From positions 496,001-560,000 of the forward strand of contig OY751486.1 of NCBI GenBank assembly GCA_963565915.1: a stretch of 64,000 nt of DNA. Direction: 5' to 3'. This DNA comes from Entoloma clypeatum (Eukaryota; Basidiomycota; Agaricomycetes; Agaricales; Entolomataceae). Under the pieces are notes generated by a model that did not search any database, was not told the origin of the DNA, and saw only the letters and a list, made by a program, of their open reading frames with translations. Shown piece after piece: positions 11,260-21,534 of the stretch (position 1 is its first letter; each line of letters starts with the position of its first letter). The position numbers and the translations under genes were made by a program.

Positions 11260-12657
11260 GAGGGATTGAGGACTAATAAACGGTCAGCCTGAAGTATCGA
11301 AAAGGTAAAAAATACTAACACATCGCAATCACGTATGCCTTACTTTGATCCATACGCCAATAGTATTTTGTCGCCCATTTCAGCCCAATATCAGTATACT
11401 TCTTCAGATGCGGGTGGCGTTCACCAAGTGTCTCCCATGCCGTCATAAACATTTCGAAGTTGCATATGCTTGACGAAAGCATTGGCAGCTTTTCTGCGCA
11501 CATGTTTTGCTGCACGACATGTGGAATCTATTTAAACCAGTCAAGATATGTAGTAATTAATGATCGCAAAACCTTACTGTGATCACTGAGGCAAAGTCTT
11601 CCAAATTGTCCCACTCTCGTTCAGTCAACTTGAGGTGAGCAATATCTCTGTTGAGAGGATTGGTTAGAAAGGTTTTGACGGGCTGTAGATCAAGATGAGA
11701 AGTGCAAAAGACGCGAGACAAAGAAAAGCTTTCCTGTCGCAAATAGAGACATCTAACGACCATGGCATGTATTGAGTCCCAACGAGAATGGACATTGAGG
11801 AGGAGTTGGAGAATCTTGATATTCTTGCTTTTTCCTTTGGTGTCGAGGCCCCACCAGTGCTCCTGATTGCCAAGTGTGATCGTGTTTTCAAAGCGCTCAA
11901 TTCTCTGTCCCGAAGCCCGGACCGCGTGTACAGTGTTGCGGCAGGCAGCAACGACATCGCGACTTCCGTCTGGCAAGTCAGGAGTATGATCGAAATCATC
12001 TGGGTCATCTGAATAAGCCGTGTTCGTCGAGTCATTGACAACATGTCCAGTTGTGATGTTGATAATGTGGGGGAAACACATGATGTGTCGGTCCTGGGCA
12101 TCAAACTCAATATCACGGTCATCATGCAAGTCCTTGAGGGCTCTCATGAGAGTGTCATTCACTGATGCATTATTGACAGTCCAGTGGCCACCCTGTGGAA
12201 GGTGGTATTAGATTGTGTATTGTTTTAATAGAGAATACATACTTTCGATGTGATTCCGGCCCGTTCTAGGATATTCATCGCAATTCTAGCCAGGCGCTGA
12301 CCATCGTGGCGTCCCCGCACGCGATGAAAGGCAATCAAGCCAGTGTTGAGGCGCATTTGAGTCGTTTCTCGGTCGCGTCCGAGCCAATGGGCGGTGACGG
12401 CAAGATAAGGGTACCGCGTTTTGCTGGACCATAGATCGGCCGTGAAGCTGATTCGCCCCAATGCACTCTACAACGAACTCAGCGAACGGCACTGAAGAAG
12501 ACAGATGGTATTACCTGAAGTTCTTCCTTGAGGTCCCAGAAAGATGCCGCCCAGGCTTCCAGAATCGCCTGCCAAATCTTTGTACGATGCGGAATGTCCT
12601 TATGTAACAGGAGCGTCGGGTGGGGGATTGAATTCATCGGCGGATATGATCTGCCTC
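11260..12657 (-). pseudogene. hAT-superfamily transposase, truncated at both ends
   Basis: On the minus strand the pieces appear in hAT order: IPHRTKIWQAILEAW (about 12610-12520), GRISFTADLWSS with TAHWLGRD (about 12461-12250), then 12190-11570 with RHIMCFPHIINI and NVHSRWDSIHAMV followed by LYLRQ, and a C-terminal part at 11515-11260 (ATKYYWRMDQSKAYVIAM, then LNPSIRRRWIEEDW after a small intron). These are typical landmarks of fungal hAT transposases. The C-terminal dimerisation block usual for the family is not found, and the N-terminal BED-type region is missing: the coding sequence runs directly into the inverted repeats at 12600. I see no paired hAT termini, so this is a relic that probably depends on nothing and moves nothing. 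Confidence 0.8.
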
Positions 12658-13510
12658 ATGGAGGGTGTTATCGTGAAGCGGCGATGAACAGCAGCGTCAT
12701 GTGGATTAAGTGACCTGGGCTTTAAGTTATTGACCTATCAAATGATGAACGGATGGTAAACGCACCTGTTGCCAAGATTCCCAAGGGGCACTCGACCGTT
12801 GTTTGAGTTCCGTGGTGTATCAACAACTGGACACCCCAGCACATGATTTTTCCTTCTTGCTCTCGTACCACCACCTTCCCCATATGCACAATAGTACTCT
12901 ACCACTAGTATAGTAGAACTATTTAATGTAGTCTAGTAAATAGAATAGAACTACTATTTCAAATAAGTATACGGAAACTAACTGTCCACGGATGCTGCTA
13001 CTGCATTGCCAACCGCCCACAAGGCAGATCATATCCGCCGATGAATTCAATCCCCCACCCGACGCTGCTGTTACATCGTCGCTTCACGATCACATGCACA
13101 CAAGGTGGATCGAATGTCGAGTGCCCCTCGGGAATCTTGGCAACAGGTGCGTTTACCATCTGTTCATCATTTGATAGGTCAATAACTTAAAGCCCAGGTC
13201 ACTTAATCCACACGACGCTTCACGATAACACGCACATGCGGCAGATCGAACATCAAGAGCTGCCCTTCGCGAATCTTGGCAACAGGTTGCATGGCCACTC
13301 ACTCTTCACCGTCGGTTCATCATATTAATGGATTTGATAGGTCAATGATCGCCGCAATCCCCCACATGGTGCTGCTGTTACATCGCCGCTCCACGATGAC
13401 ACGCACATGACGCGGATCGAACGTCGGGAGCTGCTCTTCGCGAATCTTGGCATCGTCCGTTCATCATATTAATGGATTTGACCGCCGCAATCTTGGCAAC
13501 AGGTGCGTGA
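12600..13510. repeat. Nested inverted and direct duplications derived from the hAT 5' region
   Basis: Positions 12602-12657 are repeated in inverse orientation at 13022-13077, and 12703-12795 at about 13115-13205, each with only a few mismatches. On the right side the block is further repeated directly: the phrase GAATCTTGGC occurs at 13132, 13271, 13442 and 13488 within units that share TTACATCG-CGCTTCACGAT and GATAGGTCAAT. The left copy includes hAT coding sequence, so transposon sequence has been copied in inverse orientation. Confidence 0.85.
12796..12876 (+). repeat. ~80-bp direct repeat, copy 1
   Basis: The stretch with GTGGTGTATCAACAACTGGA is repeated in the same orientation at 13914-13984 with about 90% identity. 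The pair encloses the right arm of the hAT-derived duplications. Confidence 0.85.
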
Positions 13511-13913
13511 TGTGTATTTACACAAGCCTAATGTGCGTACATCAGGCCAACGCGCGCGTGAATGAGGAGCAAACGAAGGCGGCCGCCCACGAGCAATTCA
13601 CCACCGGCGTTGACGCTGTCCAGTCGGCCTCTTCGCGAGCATCTAGGAGAGCTGTCTTCACTCCGACCGCCAAGGCACCGGAAAGCAGTGAAGGCGAGGT
13701 CGAGCACCAGTACCTCGGTAGTGATCCAACCACCGGTACGATCACCGCCTCTGCCCATAACCATTGACGAACTGGGGAACCGGGTCGCTGGTTGAATAAA
13801 CAGCGGCCACGCGACTCCGGACCCTATCCCTACACCTCTCACCTCCATGAGGCCCTAAACACATATTAGATTTAATTGTAAGTACGACTTCCGACCCCCG
13901 ATTCCGTTGTTTG
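13511..13913. other. No recognisable gene
   Basis: Open frames here (about 100 codons on each strand) overlap each other and show no recognised motif or intron structure. I see nothing I can name. Confidence 0.5.
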
Positions 13914-13984
13914 AGTCCCGTGGTGTATCAACAACTGGACACCCCAACATGTGATTTTTTCTTCTTGCTCTCACACCACCACCT
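13914..13984 (+). repeat. ~80-bp direct repeat, copy 2
   Basis: Second copy of the repeat at 12796-12876. It may be the end of an unrecognised element or a by-product of a rearrangement; no protein is implied. Confidence 0.85.
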
Positions 13985-14316
13985 ACCGACCTCCTCATCC
14001 TCAGTAAGTTCTGTAAGATAGGTTTTATTAGTACATGTAATTAGTAAATCATAAGCCCTGATGAGTACTCGAATTGAAGCGAGGGTGAAGATAAAGCCCC
14101 ACCCATCGGCGGCACGTCCTGCATGGACGAATTGACGTGTAGCGTATGATACGCACACGCCAGATTCATGGACTCCTCGCTCTGAAGGAGTGATGCAAGG
14201 GAACCGGGGGCCCATGGAGCAAGGGCTGTTCTTCGTTTTCTACGATTTGAACATCAACCGTATCATGAAAGCTAATTATCACGTCCTGTAGGTCGTCAAT
14301 CGAACCCATCGACAGG

Positions 14317-16936
14317 ATGAGTCGTCGCCGGGTATGTCTGTCTTCTTGCTCATGCAACACGTGGGGGGCTTACAGTCTGTTAAACAGATCACGGAAGCTC
14401 ATAATCCCTTCGTGGATCTCGAGGCTCAAGTCGATGATACTGATGATGATGATGATGAGGAGGAGGAGGAGGATGGTAAGCAACCCGTCCTCTTATTTTG
14501 ATCCACTTCTGAGGTAGCTCTAGGTTTTATCAATGACCAGGAGGATAATCACCCTGAGGGTATTCGGCGGTGGAACGATTACCAGGCCGGCGGACTGGAC
14601 GAGCCACAGGATGAGCCGGAGGATGATATTGATTGGGACGCGGTCCACAAACGTGCACGCTACCGTGCCAACGCCCCACCACCGCATACGACAACGAGGC
14701 GTCTGGCGGAATTTTACCACACAATCTACTGTGTCAACCTCGAACATCAGACAAACCTATTTGGCAGCTCCGATGCTGGGTAAGTCTCCATTCATCTCGT
14801 TTGTGGTAAGTCTCAAGGATATTCCAGCCTGGATTTGAAGAAGAAGTTGTCTACACGCTCTTCCAGCTAGTCAAGGACAGGGCAACGCCAGACGTTCTAT
14901 CAGCGGCCTATACCCGTGGACCTCTCCGAGGGTCGGTTTTCATCGAGGCCAACATGAACCCAAACCTCCGTAGCTTCCTGCGCCGCATCCCCGGGGTCAT
15001 GAAGAGAGGAAACCTGTTGGTATCACAAGGCCAGCTAGCAACGCCTATCGTCAAGTTCGTCCCACTGGAAGATCGACCAGCGACACTCTGTCTTCCTCAG
15101 GATCGGGAACTAAGGCTCAGGATCAGACAGTGGGTGCGGGTCTTAAGAGGTGCCTACAAAGGTGACCTTGGGTATGTCAACAAGTTAATGCCATGGGGTG
15201 GCGTACAACTCCTCCTGGTGCCTCGCCTCCAGCTTTTGACCCCTCTCTCATCAAGAAAACAGGGCAAGCAGCCACGCTCCACTCCTCCTCCTCCCCAGGC
15301 TCTTTTCAATCCCTCCGTTATTGAAAAGATCTTCGGCATCCCACCGACTCCGAAAGGGAATGATACTTTCTTTTTCGATGGGTGCACTTTCGAACACGGC
15401 CTGCTGATAAAAGACTTCGACATGTATTCCATGTCATCTGAGGCTGTCTCCATCTCCACTGAATTGCATGCCCTTTTCCTCCTCAGCCCGCACCTGGGGA
15501 TCCAACGCCTGATGGGCGAGGAGTTTCCCACCCCGCTTGAATGGGTGTTCTTTCCTGGAGAGTCGGTCAAAATTGTTGAAGGTTTGCACAACGGGGAATT
15601 CGGCCGGGTCAAACTTGCTCAACCAGACTTTGTTGAGGTCGAAGTCGCTGAAATGGGGGGTGAGGTTTTGAAACTTCCATGGTACCATGTCTGCAAATCC
15701 ATCAGTATTGGCGATTTTGTCAGAGTTGTCGGAGGCGTGCATAGAGGCCGAATGGGATTTGTAGAGCGGGTAGACTACATTGACATCTGGATCCTTGAAA
15801 AAGGTGGTGACGACACCCATCCTGCTATGGAGGTACAGCACTTCTTTTCAGGGAAGAAACATTCATCTTCTAACTTCTTTCTTAGTCATTTGTCGTTCAC
15901 AAAAACAATGCCTCAATCACAGAACCACCCATACTGCACGCTGTGTCGCTGCCCTCTTCGGATGATTTGGCACTTTCAGCGGCGTTGAAGGAGCGGCATC
16001 AAGTCCCTTGGCGGGGGGTCAAGGTCATGGTTATCAAGCGTGGACACCAGCGTAAAGGCCAGCCCGCGGTCGTTGAGAATGTTCTGCCCAATCAAGATAC
16101 AGTGAGCGGCCTCAGGATTGAAGTCCGTTTCATGAACTATGATCCAAATGTGCCGTTCCCAAAGGCGATCTTCAATTATGATGATGTGGTTGAATTTGAG
16201 TATGAGTTCCATCCAATATACATTCATCCTCTGATGCTAATTAATGATCCTTACTTTCAGCACCAAGCAAGAGCTATTCGAGTTCCAGTACCCACAAAGT
16301 CGCCTCTTCGACCCACTTTTCCGTGACCCACTTCCCCGTGCCCGGCCCCCCCCACCCATCTTAATCGCGAGCACCCCCATGCCTGAGCCTGGAGGCTCAT
16401 CGTCCACCCCAGCTTGGAATCCATCGTCGCGGACTCCAGGTCGCTACTCCCGCCCCACAACACCCTCCACATCCACGCCCACTCCCGATCATGATCTTCT
16501 TGATCCACGTTTCTTGGGCGTCAAAGTACAGGTGAAGGTTACTGGTGGTCAGTTCAACCTGTCGCGGGTCTATGTTTCCAGCACCATGCATGACGGACAG
16601 CCGAAAATTATTTACACGGCGAATTGAAGGATGCACATTTTGGACCCAGATTGGGTTTCTATCATCCATCCGAATGTGAAGCAGACTGACGCTCTGCTTG
16701 TCGTTCTCAAGGGGGATCATCAGGGTAGGTTTGCTCTTCGAATTTGTCATAGTCGCCGTGGCTCCGAGAAAGCAGCTCTCGTCAAAATCATTGATCCCGT
16801 CGGTGCAAGTTCAACTCGGACAGGAATTGAGGTGCGGCTGCCTGCAGACCACCTTGCAATTGTCTTTGAAACGAAGGAAGAGAAATGGCGGCATGAGGAG
16901 TGCATGGTAGATCATCGAAAGCGGGCTTGCAACTGA
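14317..16936 (+). CDS. Spt5-like protein with acidic N-terminus, NGN-like and KOW-type domains (one in-frame stop)
   Basis: The start ATG at 14317 is followed after five codons by an intron (gtatgt...ttacag, 14332-14378). An acidic segment of Asp and Glu runs follows (about 14415-14474), then an exon from about 14523 (WNDYQAGGLDEPQ) and an NGN-like region (VYTLFQLVKDRATPDVLS) entering 14954-15830. KOW-type segments are visible at VRVLRGAYKGDLGYV, GESVKIVEGLHNGEFGRV and GDFVRVVGGVHRGRMGFV. Further exons follow at 15888-16195 and 16262-16624. A TGA at 16625-16627 interrupts the frame, which continues open to 16936 with another KOW-like stretch (LLVVLKGDHQGRFAL). Spt5 is a transcription elongation factor binding RNA polymerase II. 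This shorter, divergent form resembles a family expanded in agaricomycetes, and I do not claim it is the essential SPT5. Confidence 0.7.
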
Positions 16937-17278
16937 CATTTTTTTACTATTGTTTTATTTTGATAAGAATCCCTCCGCCGCCCTACCTACATACATCATT
17001 ATTGTCACGCTTAGGGCATTTCATATGACATATTTACACTTGAATCATATTGCTTGCTTGCAGAAAGAAGTCTCAGAGACGCGCGAGTGTTTTGTTTGAA
17101 TTTGTGTTTGTTGTGTCTACAAGGCACCGGCTCAAGCCGGCAGCCGAACCAAAACCGCTTACAACCGCGGCTTTGGAAGTCATGGCTTCGGAACATCACG
17201 GTTCGGCTCGGTTTTGGCTCTGTGCAGTGTGGTTTCGGCTCAGAGCCAACTGGAGTCGGAACCGCGGCAACACTACCA
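16937..17278. other. Intergenic, nothing recognised
   Basis: AT-rich at first, then a GC-rich stretch (17120-17270) full of GGCTC/CGGCTC words without coding structure. Confidence 0.5.
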
Positions 17279-17797
17279 TCAATGAGGAGTTGATATATGA
17301 TTGGAGCCTCAAGGAGAGTCCGAACTGGTCCGATCCCGGCAACAACGAGGGATGGGGACAATGACTCTGTGAGGACACAGAGCTTGAAGAGGGGAACATG
17401 TTACAGACTCTGCGGTATGCGGACGATGTCATCACTTTTACTTATCAGCCCAGCTCGGCGCCCTCTTACAAGCTTACTATGTCTAATGTCTACTTTCGCA
17501 ACCTTCGATTCCCAGTCTGACTCACTACCTTTACTTCGTCAGCCCCTTTAGTATACTTCGCTCCCGCGCTGACTCGCTTTCCGCAGTCAGCTTACTTATT
17601 GTACATAGCCTTCCACAGTCGCCTTACTCATGCGCACTGCCTTCCGCAGTACTGACTTATCTGCTACCGCCTATAGTCAGTACTTATATAAACCTCTTGT
17701 ACTATAGTAGATTCCTTAGATTTAGCAATCACATTGCTCTTCGCCTTTCCACTTTCCTGCATACTCTGCCCGAACCTTGGAACGGTTTGTTAAGCAT
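17279..17797 (+). mobile_element. Ty3/gypsy 3'-end remnant: LTR plus ~120 bp of internal sequence
   Basis: Positions 17279-17398 match the internal 3' end of the chromovirus at 47743-47856, and 17399-17797 match its LTR (start TGTTACAGAC; compare 41708 and 47857). The last few LTR bases (ATAACA) are replaced by ATTGG, so the 3' edge is truncated where a minisatellite begins. The matching internal part includes the tail of the small ORF at 47451-47822, so this is a 5'-truncated copy and not a simple solo LTR. Confidence 0.9.
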
Positions 17798-17807
17798 TGG
17801 CCGCCTC

Positions 17808-18165
17808 TTGTGCACAACACCCGTCTCTAACGCCCAACGGCGTCCCTCGTGCACAACAGCCGTCCCTCACACCCAACTACTGTCCCTCACTCCCCCAACG
17901 TGCCCAACGTCCGTCCGTCGTGCCCCATGGCCGCCTCTCGTGCCCAACGCCCGCTCTTAACCCACAACGCCCGTCCCTAACGCCCAACGGCGTCCCTCAA
18001 GCCCAACTACTGTCCCTCGTGCCCAGCGCCCGTCCTTAACGCACAATGCCCGTCCCTAACGCCCAACAGCGTCCCTCGTGCACAACACCCGTCCCTCACG
18101 CCCAACTGCCGTCCCTCACTCCCAACGTGCCCAACGGCCATCCCTCGTGCCCAGCGGCCCTGTCA
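17808..18165 (+). repeat. Minisatellite of GTCCCTNACGCCCAAC units
   Basis: Roughly twenty degenerate copies of an 18-19-bp unit (CCGTCCCTCACGCCCAAC type) lie between the LTR remnant and the copia element. No coding function is apparent. Confidence 0.9.
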
Positions 18166-18252
18166 ATCACCTGGGGACACAAAAGCGAGGCCGAGACAAG
18201 GTGAGACGGATGGAACAAGGTGAGTGACAGGGGATCAAGGGGCTGGACTAAC

Positions 18253-18563
18253 TGTTGAAGTTCCACCTGGGCGCTAGCCACAGGTGTACTGAGCAACATA
18301 GCTACAGTGGAAGTACTCTACGATACCGCTATAGTCACTTACATGGTTTGGAGGGGGTAAGGCTAGTGAGAGCGGTTGAGGCTGGTGAGAGCGATGGAGC
18401 TGGTTAAGAGTCAAGAGACAACTTGTTGATATTGACAGTTTCCTGGTCTTATATACCGTACTACTGTTTGTACCAACCAAATAAGTATGTAATTGAAGAT
18501 GTGTAAAGGTCACGTGATATAATCTAATCTAATCTAATCTATGTGATGGGAAAAGTTTCAACA
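18253..18563 (-). repeat. Copia A1 LTR (3' LTR of the minus-strand element), 311 bp
   Basis: TGTTGAAG at the left edge and TTCAACA at the right edge. It contains four tandem AATCT units (18518-18538) against fewer in the other LTR, and a TATATA stretch near 18459 that could serve as a promoter element. Confidence 0.95.
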
Positions 18564-18628
18564 CCCCCCCATATTTAGTACATACTTCTAAATACATCTT
18601 ACTTTTTCCCATATAGGTACTCTTTCGT

Positions 18629-20689
18629 CTAGTTTTTAAGTAATCCGAAGTACGGGATAAACTTGCTAAAGAGGACTTTCCCCAGATTCTTAGTTAAAAG
18701 GTCTGCAGGGTTATTCACTCCTTCGATGAATTCGACCGTGATGATGCCTTCGGATACTTTTTCTCTGACGAAGTGGAATCGCACGTCAATGTGCTTGGAC
18801 CGCTTTTCAGTTACAGGGTTGGATGCGATAAAGACGGAGCCATTGTTATCTCCATAGATCGGGACTGATCCGATCTTCATCCCAAGTTCGGCAAGCATGC
18901 TTCTAAGCCATGTCACTGCGCGACTGCAATCTGATAGTGCCATGTATTCTGCTTCCGTGGAAGAGAGGGCAATGGTTTTTTGCGCCGATGAAACCCATGT
19001 TACTGCTCCAGATGCCAGCGATACGAAGTAACCAGTGGTGGACTTCCTGGTGTTTTCGTCTGACGCCCAATCGGAGTCTGTGAATGCGTAGATTCCTTTC
19101 CCAGAATCACCATCGTACATGATCGCGTAATTTTTTGTCGCCTTCAAATACCTGCAAATATCCCTTGCCACTTCTAAATGGCGTTTGGTAGGGTTTGCGG
19201 AGAATTGGGACATTTTGATTACGGCGAAACAAATGTCGGGTCTTGTCCCGATCATTAAGTACAATAGTGACCCGATGATGGATTGGTACTTGGATCTGAG
19301 TTCCGCATTGGGTTCATCTTCAGACTTCATGGGTTTGTAGCCCGTCGGGAGTGGGGTATGGGTGGCATTAGATTCGCTCATCCCCATTCGTGCGAGAATT
19401 TTCTCAAGGTAGGGTACTTGATCAATGAAGATCCTCTTCCCATGTTGCCTTATTTGGATAGAGAGAAATTCTTTTGGTTCCCCATCAGGGACTAGGTGGC
19501 CTAGGTCCCTACATTCCCATGTTGTCATGAAGGCCTTCTTCTTTTCCAGCGTGTATTCCCGGTTTGTGCCGAGAAAAGCAGAGTCATCGACATAAATGAC
19601 GGCGATCACAGTTTCCCCTTTGGTACTTGTGTGAATGAAAACTCCCGCATTGGAGTGAAGCCGGGCAAAGCCGAGCTTTTTCATGGAGGAATCGAGTTCC
19701 CTCCACCAGGCTAATGCGGCCTGCTTGAGTCCGTATAGGGCTTTGTATAGTCGGTACACGAGGTTTTCTTTCCCTTTGACTATGTAGCCCTCAGGCTGTC
19801 GCATGTAAATTACCTCACGGAGTGTTCCATAGAGGAAGGCTGCTGAGACGTCCAAGAGTGTCATGAACCACCCTTCAAGGGCTGTCAATGCCAGTATTAG
19901 TCGGACGGTTTCATATCTTACGACTGGTGAGAAGATCTGATCAAAGTCGATCCCTTCCACCTGCGAGAAGCCTTTTGCGACAAGGCGCGCTTTCAGACGC
20001 CCGTCGGATTTTTCGTTGTAAACCCATTTGTTCCTTAGAGCTTTCCTCCCTGTAGGTAGGGGTACTAACTCCGTGATCACCCCGCGGCTTTTGAGCATGT
20101 CTAGCTCTTTTCGTTCTGCCGCATACCAATCTTCTTTGTTCGGAAGAGAGTATATGTCTTTGTGTGACATTTCGATGATGCCCACTTGAATGGAGATTGC
20201 CTCCATTAGGAGATCGTTCATCCATGCCGTTTGACCGCCCAGTCTACGTCTTCGATCCATTTTTTCAAGATCAGAAGCAGGGGTGTCTTCCCCATAGATG
20301 CTGTCTGGCATTCTCCGAACTCGTCGTTCCCTGATCGGTCGATCTGGTACTTGCTCGGGCTCTGGAGTGGGTACTCGTGGCTCGTCATCGGGTTCGCTAC
20401 GCGGCAAATCATCGTCTGATTCAGGGTGATCCTGTCCAGTGGGAACAGGGTCGTGAGGTTTTTCGTAATGACTGTCATTGTCATCGTTTCCGGGGATGAG
20501 GTCCTCAAACTCATCAGCCGGTTCTGGGTTTTCCATTTCTGGATGGTTCTCTGGCAAAGGGTCGATGTGGCATCTAGGGTACTTGCTTTCATCAAAGATA
20601 GCTTTCCCACCCATGAAAATTGTATTAGTCTCAGGATCCATGAAACGGTATCCTTTGACCCCTGGCTTTGATCCGAGATAAATCATCAA
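18629..20689 (-). CDS. Copia reverse transcriptase and RNase H (C-terminal part of pol)
   Basis: A 686-codon open stretch. The first ~130 residues are the acidic linker after integrase (repeated Asp, Pro, Glu, then RPIRERRVRRMP). Reverse transcriptase follows: RNKWVYNEKSDGRLKARLVA, FSPVVRYETVRL, then the active-site YVDD in IAVIYVDDSAFL. RNase H is visible near the C-terminus as FTDSDWASDE and STEAEYMALSDC, ending KFIPYFGLLKN. The frame is continuous with the upstream segment except for a single TGA at 20690-20692. It would copy element RNA into DNA inside virus-like particles. The near-identical protein at 62254-64000 is copy A2. Confidence 0.95.
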   Translation of the reverse strand: MMIYLGSKPGVKGYRFMDPETNTIFMGGKAIFDESKYPRCHIDPLPENHPEMENPEPADEFEDLIPGNDDNDSHYEKPHDPVPTGQDHPESDDDLPRSEPDDEPRVPTPEPEQVPDRPIRERRVRRMPDSIYGEDTPASDLEKMDRRRRLGGQTAWMNDLLMEAISIQVGIIEMSHKDIYSLPNKEDWYAAERKELDMLKSRGVITELVPLPTGRKALRNKWVYNEKSDGRLKARLVAKGFSQVEGIDFDQIFSPVVRYETVRLILALTALEGWFMTLLDVSAAFLYGTLREVIYMRQPEGYIVKGKENLVYRLYKALYGLKQAALAWWRELDSSMKKLGFARLHSNAGVFIHTSTKGETVIAVIYVDDSAFLGTNREYTLEKKKAFMTTWECRDLGHLVPDGEPKEFLSIQIRQHGKRIFIDQVPYLEKILARMGMSESNATHTPLPTGYKPMKSEDEPNAELRSKYQSIIGSLLYLMIGTRPDICFAVIKMSQFSANPTKRHLEVARDICRYLKATKNYAIMYDGDSGKGIYAFTDSDWASDENTRKSTTGYFVSLASGAVTWVSSAQKTIALSSTEAEYMALSDCSRAVTWLRSMLAELGMKIGSVPIYGDNNGSVFIASNPVTEKRSKHIDVRFHFVREKVSEGIITVEFIEGVNNPADLLTKNLGKVLFSKFIPYFGLLKN

Positions 20690-21534
20690 TCAAGATCTAG
20701 ACTCCAGGGAATTTCTACGTTTTTCTTTTGGGATATACACATATGCCTGACATCCGAAGACTCTGATGCTTGACATATCGGGGATCTCATTGGTCACCCT
20801 GAAGTAAGGGGTATTCCATTCGAGACGCTGCATGGGGGTTCTGTTGTAGAGAAAAGCTGCATGTTCCAAACAGAATTCCCACCACATAGGTGGTAAGCAC
20901 GCGTCGAAGCGCAAGGCCTGAGATTTCTCCCACAGGGTTCGATTTATCCGTTCTGCTCGACCGTTCTGCTGGTGCTGGGGAGCGTGACGTCGATCAGTTG
21001 TTTAAGATCGGAATGGATCAGATCAAGGGTTTTTGTTGCCCTTGTTATCGAATTTGGATATGACTGATTCGGCATTTTCCCTTTGAGGCAACCTGTGCAA
21101 CTTTCCTGTGATTTCTCACGTACTAGTGTTTCAGGTACCCCTTTGGTACTGGTGGGAATCTTTCGGAGTGCTTGATCATTTGGGTGACCAAGGCGCTTGT
21201 GCCATGTTTCGACAGTGATTTCGCTTGAGATCGCATGGATCTGGTCATAGCGTATTTCAGTGTCTAACCAGTAAATGGTTTGACCAAGGATGTGAGGCGA
21301 AAACTGGATTTTGTTCAGCCCTTTGGAGATGTTGATTTCTCCACGAGTCCCGTCTACTTTGTAACCATGGTTAAGGAAGACACCTAAAGACAATAGGCGT
21401 GTGTCCATGTCCGGAATGTAGAATACCGGTCTGAGAAGATGGGTTTTAATTTCCCCATTTAGGGTGTGCCGTACTGGAACGGCCCCAACTCCGAGAATTT
21501 CCAGTTTCTTCCCTTTGGCTGCAGTTTGGACGAA
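20690..21534 (-). pseudogene. Copia integrase region with catalytic-core deletion and stops
   Basis: The segment 21534-20990 encodes the pre-integrase zinc-binding part (WHKRLGHPND, then CTGCLKGKM) and stops being integrase-like after IHSDLK. At about 20990 it joins directly, in another frame, to the C-terminal part of the core (QHQQNGRAERINRTLWEKS, then the YNRTPM block down to 20693). The intervening stretch of a few hundred bases that normally carries the first two catalytic aspartates is absent. TGA stops at 21535-21537 and 20690-20692 separate it from gag and RT. It cannot encode an active integrase, so this copy must have been mobilised before or with outside help. Confidence 0.85.

Noticed and set aside
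10806..11260. Minus-strand protein with AAGNKLN repeats
   Set aside because: It is a reading of the 18-21-bp minisatellite; only its first ~50 residues belong to the hAT transposase.
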